Shown here: positions 62,666 through 64,000 of the stretch, in pieces
Position numbering within the stretch: position 1 is the first letter of the stretch
Layout: each line of letters begins with the position of its first letter
DNA from: Leishmania mexicana MHOM/GT/2001/U1103
Taxonomy: Eukaryota; Euglenozoa; Kinetoplastea; Trypanosomatida; Trypanosomatidae
Reading direction: 5' to 3'
Length of the DNA stretch: 64,000 bases
Assembly: GCF_000234665.1 (NCBI RefSeq)
Contig: NC_018335.1
Location: 124,001 to 188,000 of the forward strand
Notes under the pieces: generated by a model
What the model was told of the DNA's origin: nothing
The model's input: only the letters and a program-made list of their open reading frames with translations
Database searches by the model: none
Made by a program: the position numbers and the translations under genes

Positions 62666-64000
62666 TTACCAGCGGTGTAGCCTACAAAAGAAAGGAAAAT
62701 CACTCAAGCTGAGGGAATAGGATTTTGGGGCGCCGCAAGAGCGGATGCGTACACCACGGCATTGGACCTTGCCTAACCCAATCTGTATCTGCATTCAGAC
62801 ATTGCATGCGTGGCAGCTACTCATCTGTTTACCTCACGCTGTCCCCTCCTCCTTTTTTCTCTGTGACCCTCTTCTGACCTCCTTCGCTGGTTTCACCTGT
62901 GTGCTTTGATGTTCGACCCTTCTCTGCGCTTTCGATGGGTATGCGATGGTCCGGTAGCTCGCGCTGCTCCCCTCAACAGAGGTGTCGGTGGTTCGATATG
63001 GTGGAGAGCGGCTGCGAGAGTAAATTTGTGTCGGCCTACCTGTTGGAGGAGGAACCCGGGGTGAAGGTCGGTGCTGCATTTCGCTTCACGACTGGTTCAT
63101 AATTCTCACTGGCGGGTTCTACCTCGCGCCAGCGGGACGAGTAATGTCGTTCTTTCTCTCTTCGCATGTGTGTGGTGAGGGGAAGGGAAGGGCGGAGGAA
63201 GAGTGATGGGCTCGCGCACAGACACTCTCACGTGGTTTCCGCTTCGTGTGTCCTCTTCCCGGCTGGATACTTGCGGCAAATCCCCGACTTTGTTTTCTTT
63301 TTAGTGCTTCTTCGTTTCTTTTCTTTTGTACGGTGTCTTACCCTCTCCTTTTATAGCTCCTCCGTTGTGCTTCGTCATATCTGGCGTGATCTCTCCTCGT
63401 CTCCTCTGTTCGCGGACGAGTTGAAACGTTTTGTGCGCCGTTCATTCTGTTCGTTTCCACCTCGATTGTGCGTCTTAATGGGGTTGTGTGTGCGCGTGTG
63501 CAGGCACATGCTATGGATGAAGATACCAGAGAATACTGTCCGTCGAAGAACAACGAGGAAGACGACAAAGAAAAAAATGAAACTGAGAAAGCGATGGTGC
63601 ATCGCTGTCAAATGGCCCGTGCCACCGGATGACTCTTCCGTTATTTATTTTGTACCTTTTCTCGAATGAGTTGGAGGCATGAGAGAAACTGACGTTTTCC
63701 TCAAGGCGGATTCACGGAGGCGAAGCAACAGCAACAAGAACAAAGCATTGGAAGAGAGTAAGTGCCGCGACGCATGAACATACTGTCGTCACAGTGAAAG
63801 GCTGCTCGTCGCTAGTGCCGACAGTGACAGTACACTCTTGTCAATCGAAAGACGCACTCTGCGCCACTCATCCACTTCTCTACCCGTCAAGAAGTGGGAG
63901 GCCCTATTCAGGGGGAAAGCATCCCTGGCACTCCGGAGAAGACGTTCCCAATAGTTTCATGTTTTTCCTCCTTCACTCTCTTCCCTCCCACTGCCTCTCC
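62666..64000. other. Downstream of profilin to the right edge, no gene seen
   Basis: About 1.3 kb. Pyrimidine-rich tracts near 62850 and 63290-63360 alternate with mixed sequence. ORFs of up to 167 codons occur but show no ordered protein character, so this is probably profilin 3' UTR and the flank of the next gene. Confidence 0.5.

Noticed and set aside
1..64000. tRNA, rRNA or CRISPR content
   Set aside because: I scanned for T-loop-like GGTTCGA sequences and for regularly spaced repeats. The few GTTCGA-like hits lie in coding sequence or lack flanking arms, and the repeats seen are microsatellites or interspersed elements. A proper covariance-model search was not possible here.

Overview
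The window reads as nuclear DNA of a trypanosomatid, most likely Leishmania. Genes are intronless and GC-rich, packed head to tail on one strand over tens of kilobases, and separated by long, low-complexity, polypyrimidine/polypurine intergenic DNA of the kind used for trans-splicing and polyadenylation. The proteins are kinetoplastid-type versions of eukaryotic families. From memory, the gene set (RPN8, DED1-like helicase, S2, prostaglandin F synthase, CDC50/Ros3-like protein, profilin) resembles Leishmania chromosome 32; that is recall and was not checked.

Layout: everything from position 1 to about 55.6 kb is one minus-strand unit, read from right to left. In transcription order it holds: a coiled-coil hypothetical (55606-54455); a small, possibly ubiquitin-like protein; an Rtf2-family protein; a large leucine-rich-repeat protein; an aldo-keto reductase (prostaglandin F2-alpha synthase type); ribosomal protein S2; a WW plus DUF1279 (FAM210-like) membrane protein; ribosomal protein L17/uL22; a degenerate kinesin motor fused to MORN repeats; a TPR protein; the DED1-type DEAD-box helicase; a 14-kb stretch with no convincing gene; proteasome subunit RPN8; a Cys-rich protein; the ER-shaping GTPase SEY1/RHD3; two more Cys-rich proteins related to the first; and a protein cut off by the left edge.

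From 57.5 kb onward genes are on the plus strand: a Rab4-like GTPase, a hypothetical protein, a CDC50/LEM3-family flippase subunit, and profilin. The interval 55.6-57.5 kb is therefore a divergent strand-switch region, expected to be where RNA polymerase II starts in both directions. It contains a roughly 566-bp interspersed repeat nearly identical to a copy at 40.7 kb. A second repeat family has copies at 45.3 and 51.7 kb. Both families look like SIDER-type degenerate retroposons.

Functionally the genes are a mixture, as is normal in trypanosomatid polycistrons: translation and RNA metabolism (S2, L17, DED1), proteolysis (RPN8), membranes and trafficking (SEY1, Rab4, CDC50), cytoskeleton (kinesin-MORN, profilin), redox/lipid metabolism (aldo-keto reductase) and several lineage-specific proteins. 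The observations I consider most worth following are the kinesin-MORN fusion, the family of three Cys-rich proteins around SEY1, the 14-kb gene-free stretch with a strong AT-rich hairpin, and the repeat-bearing strand-switch region.
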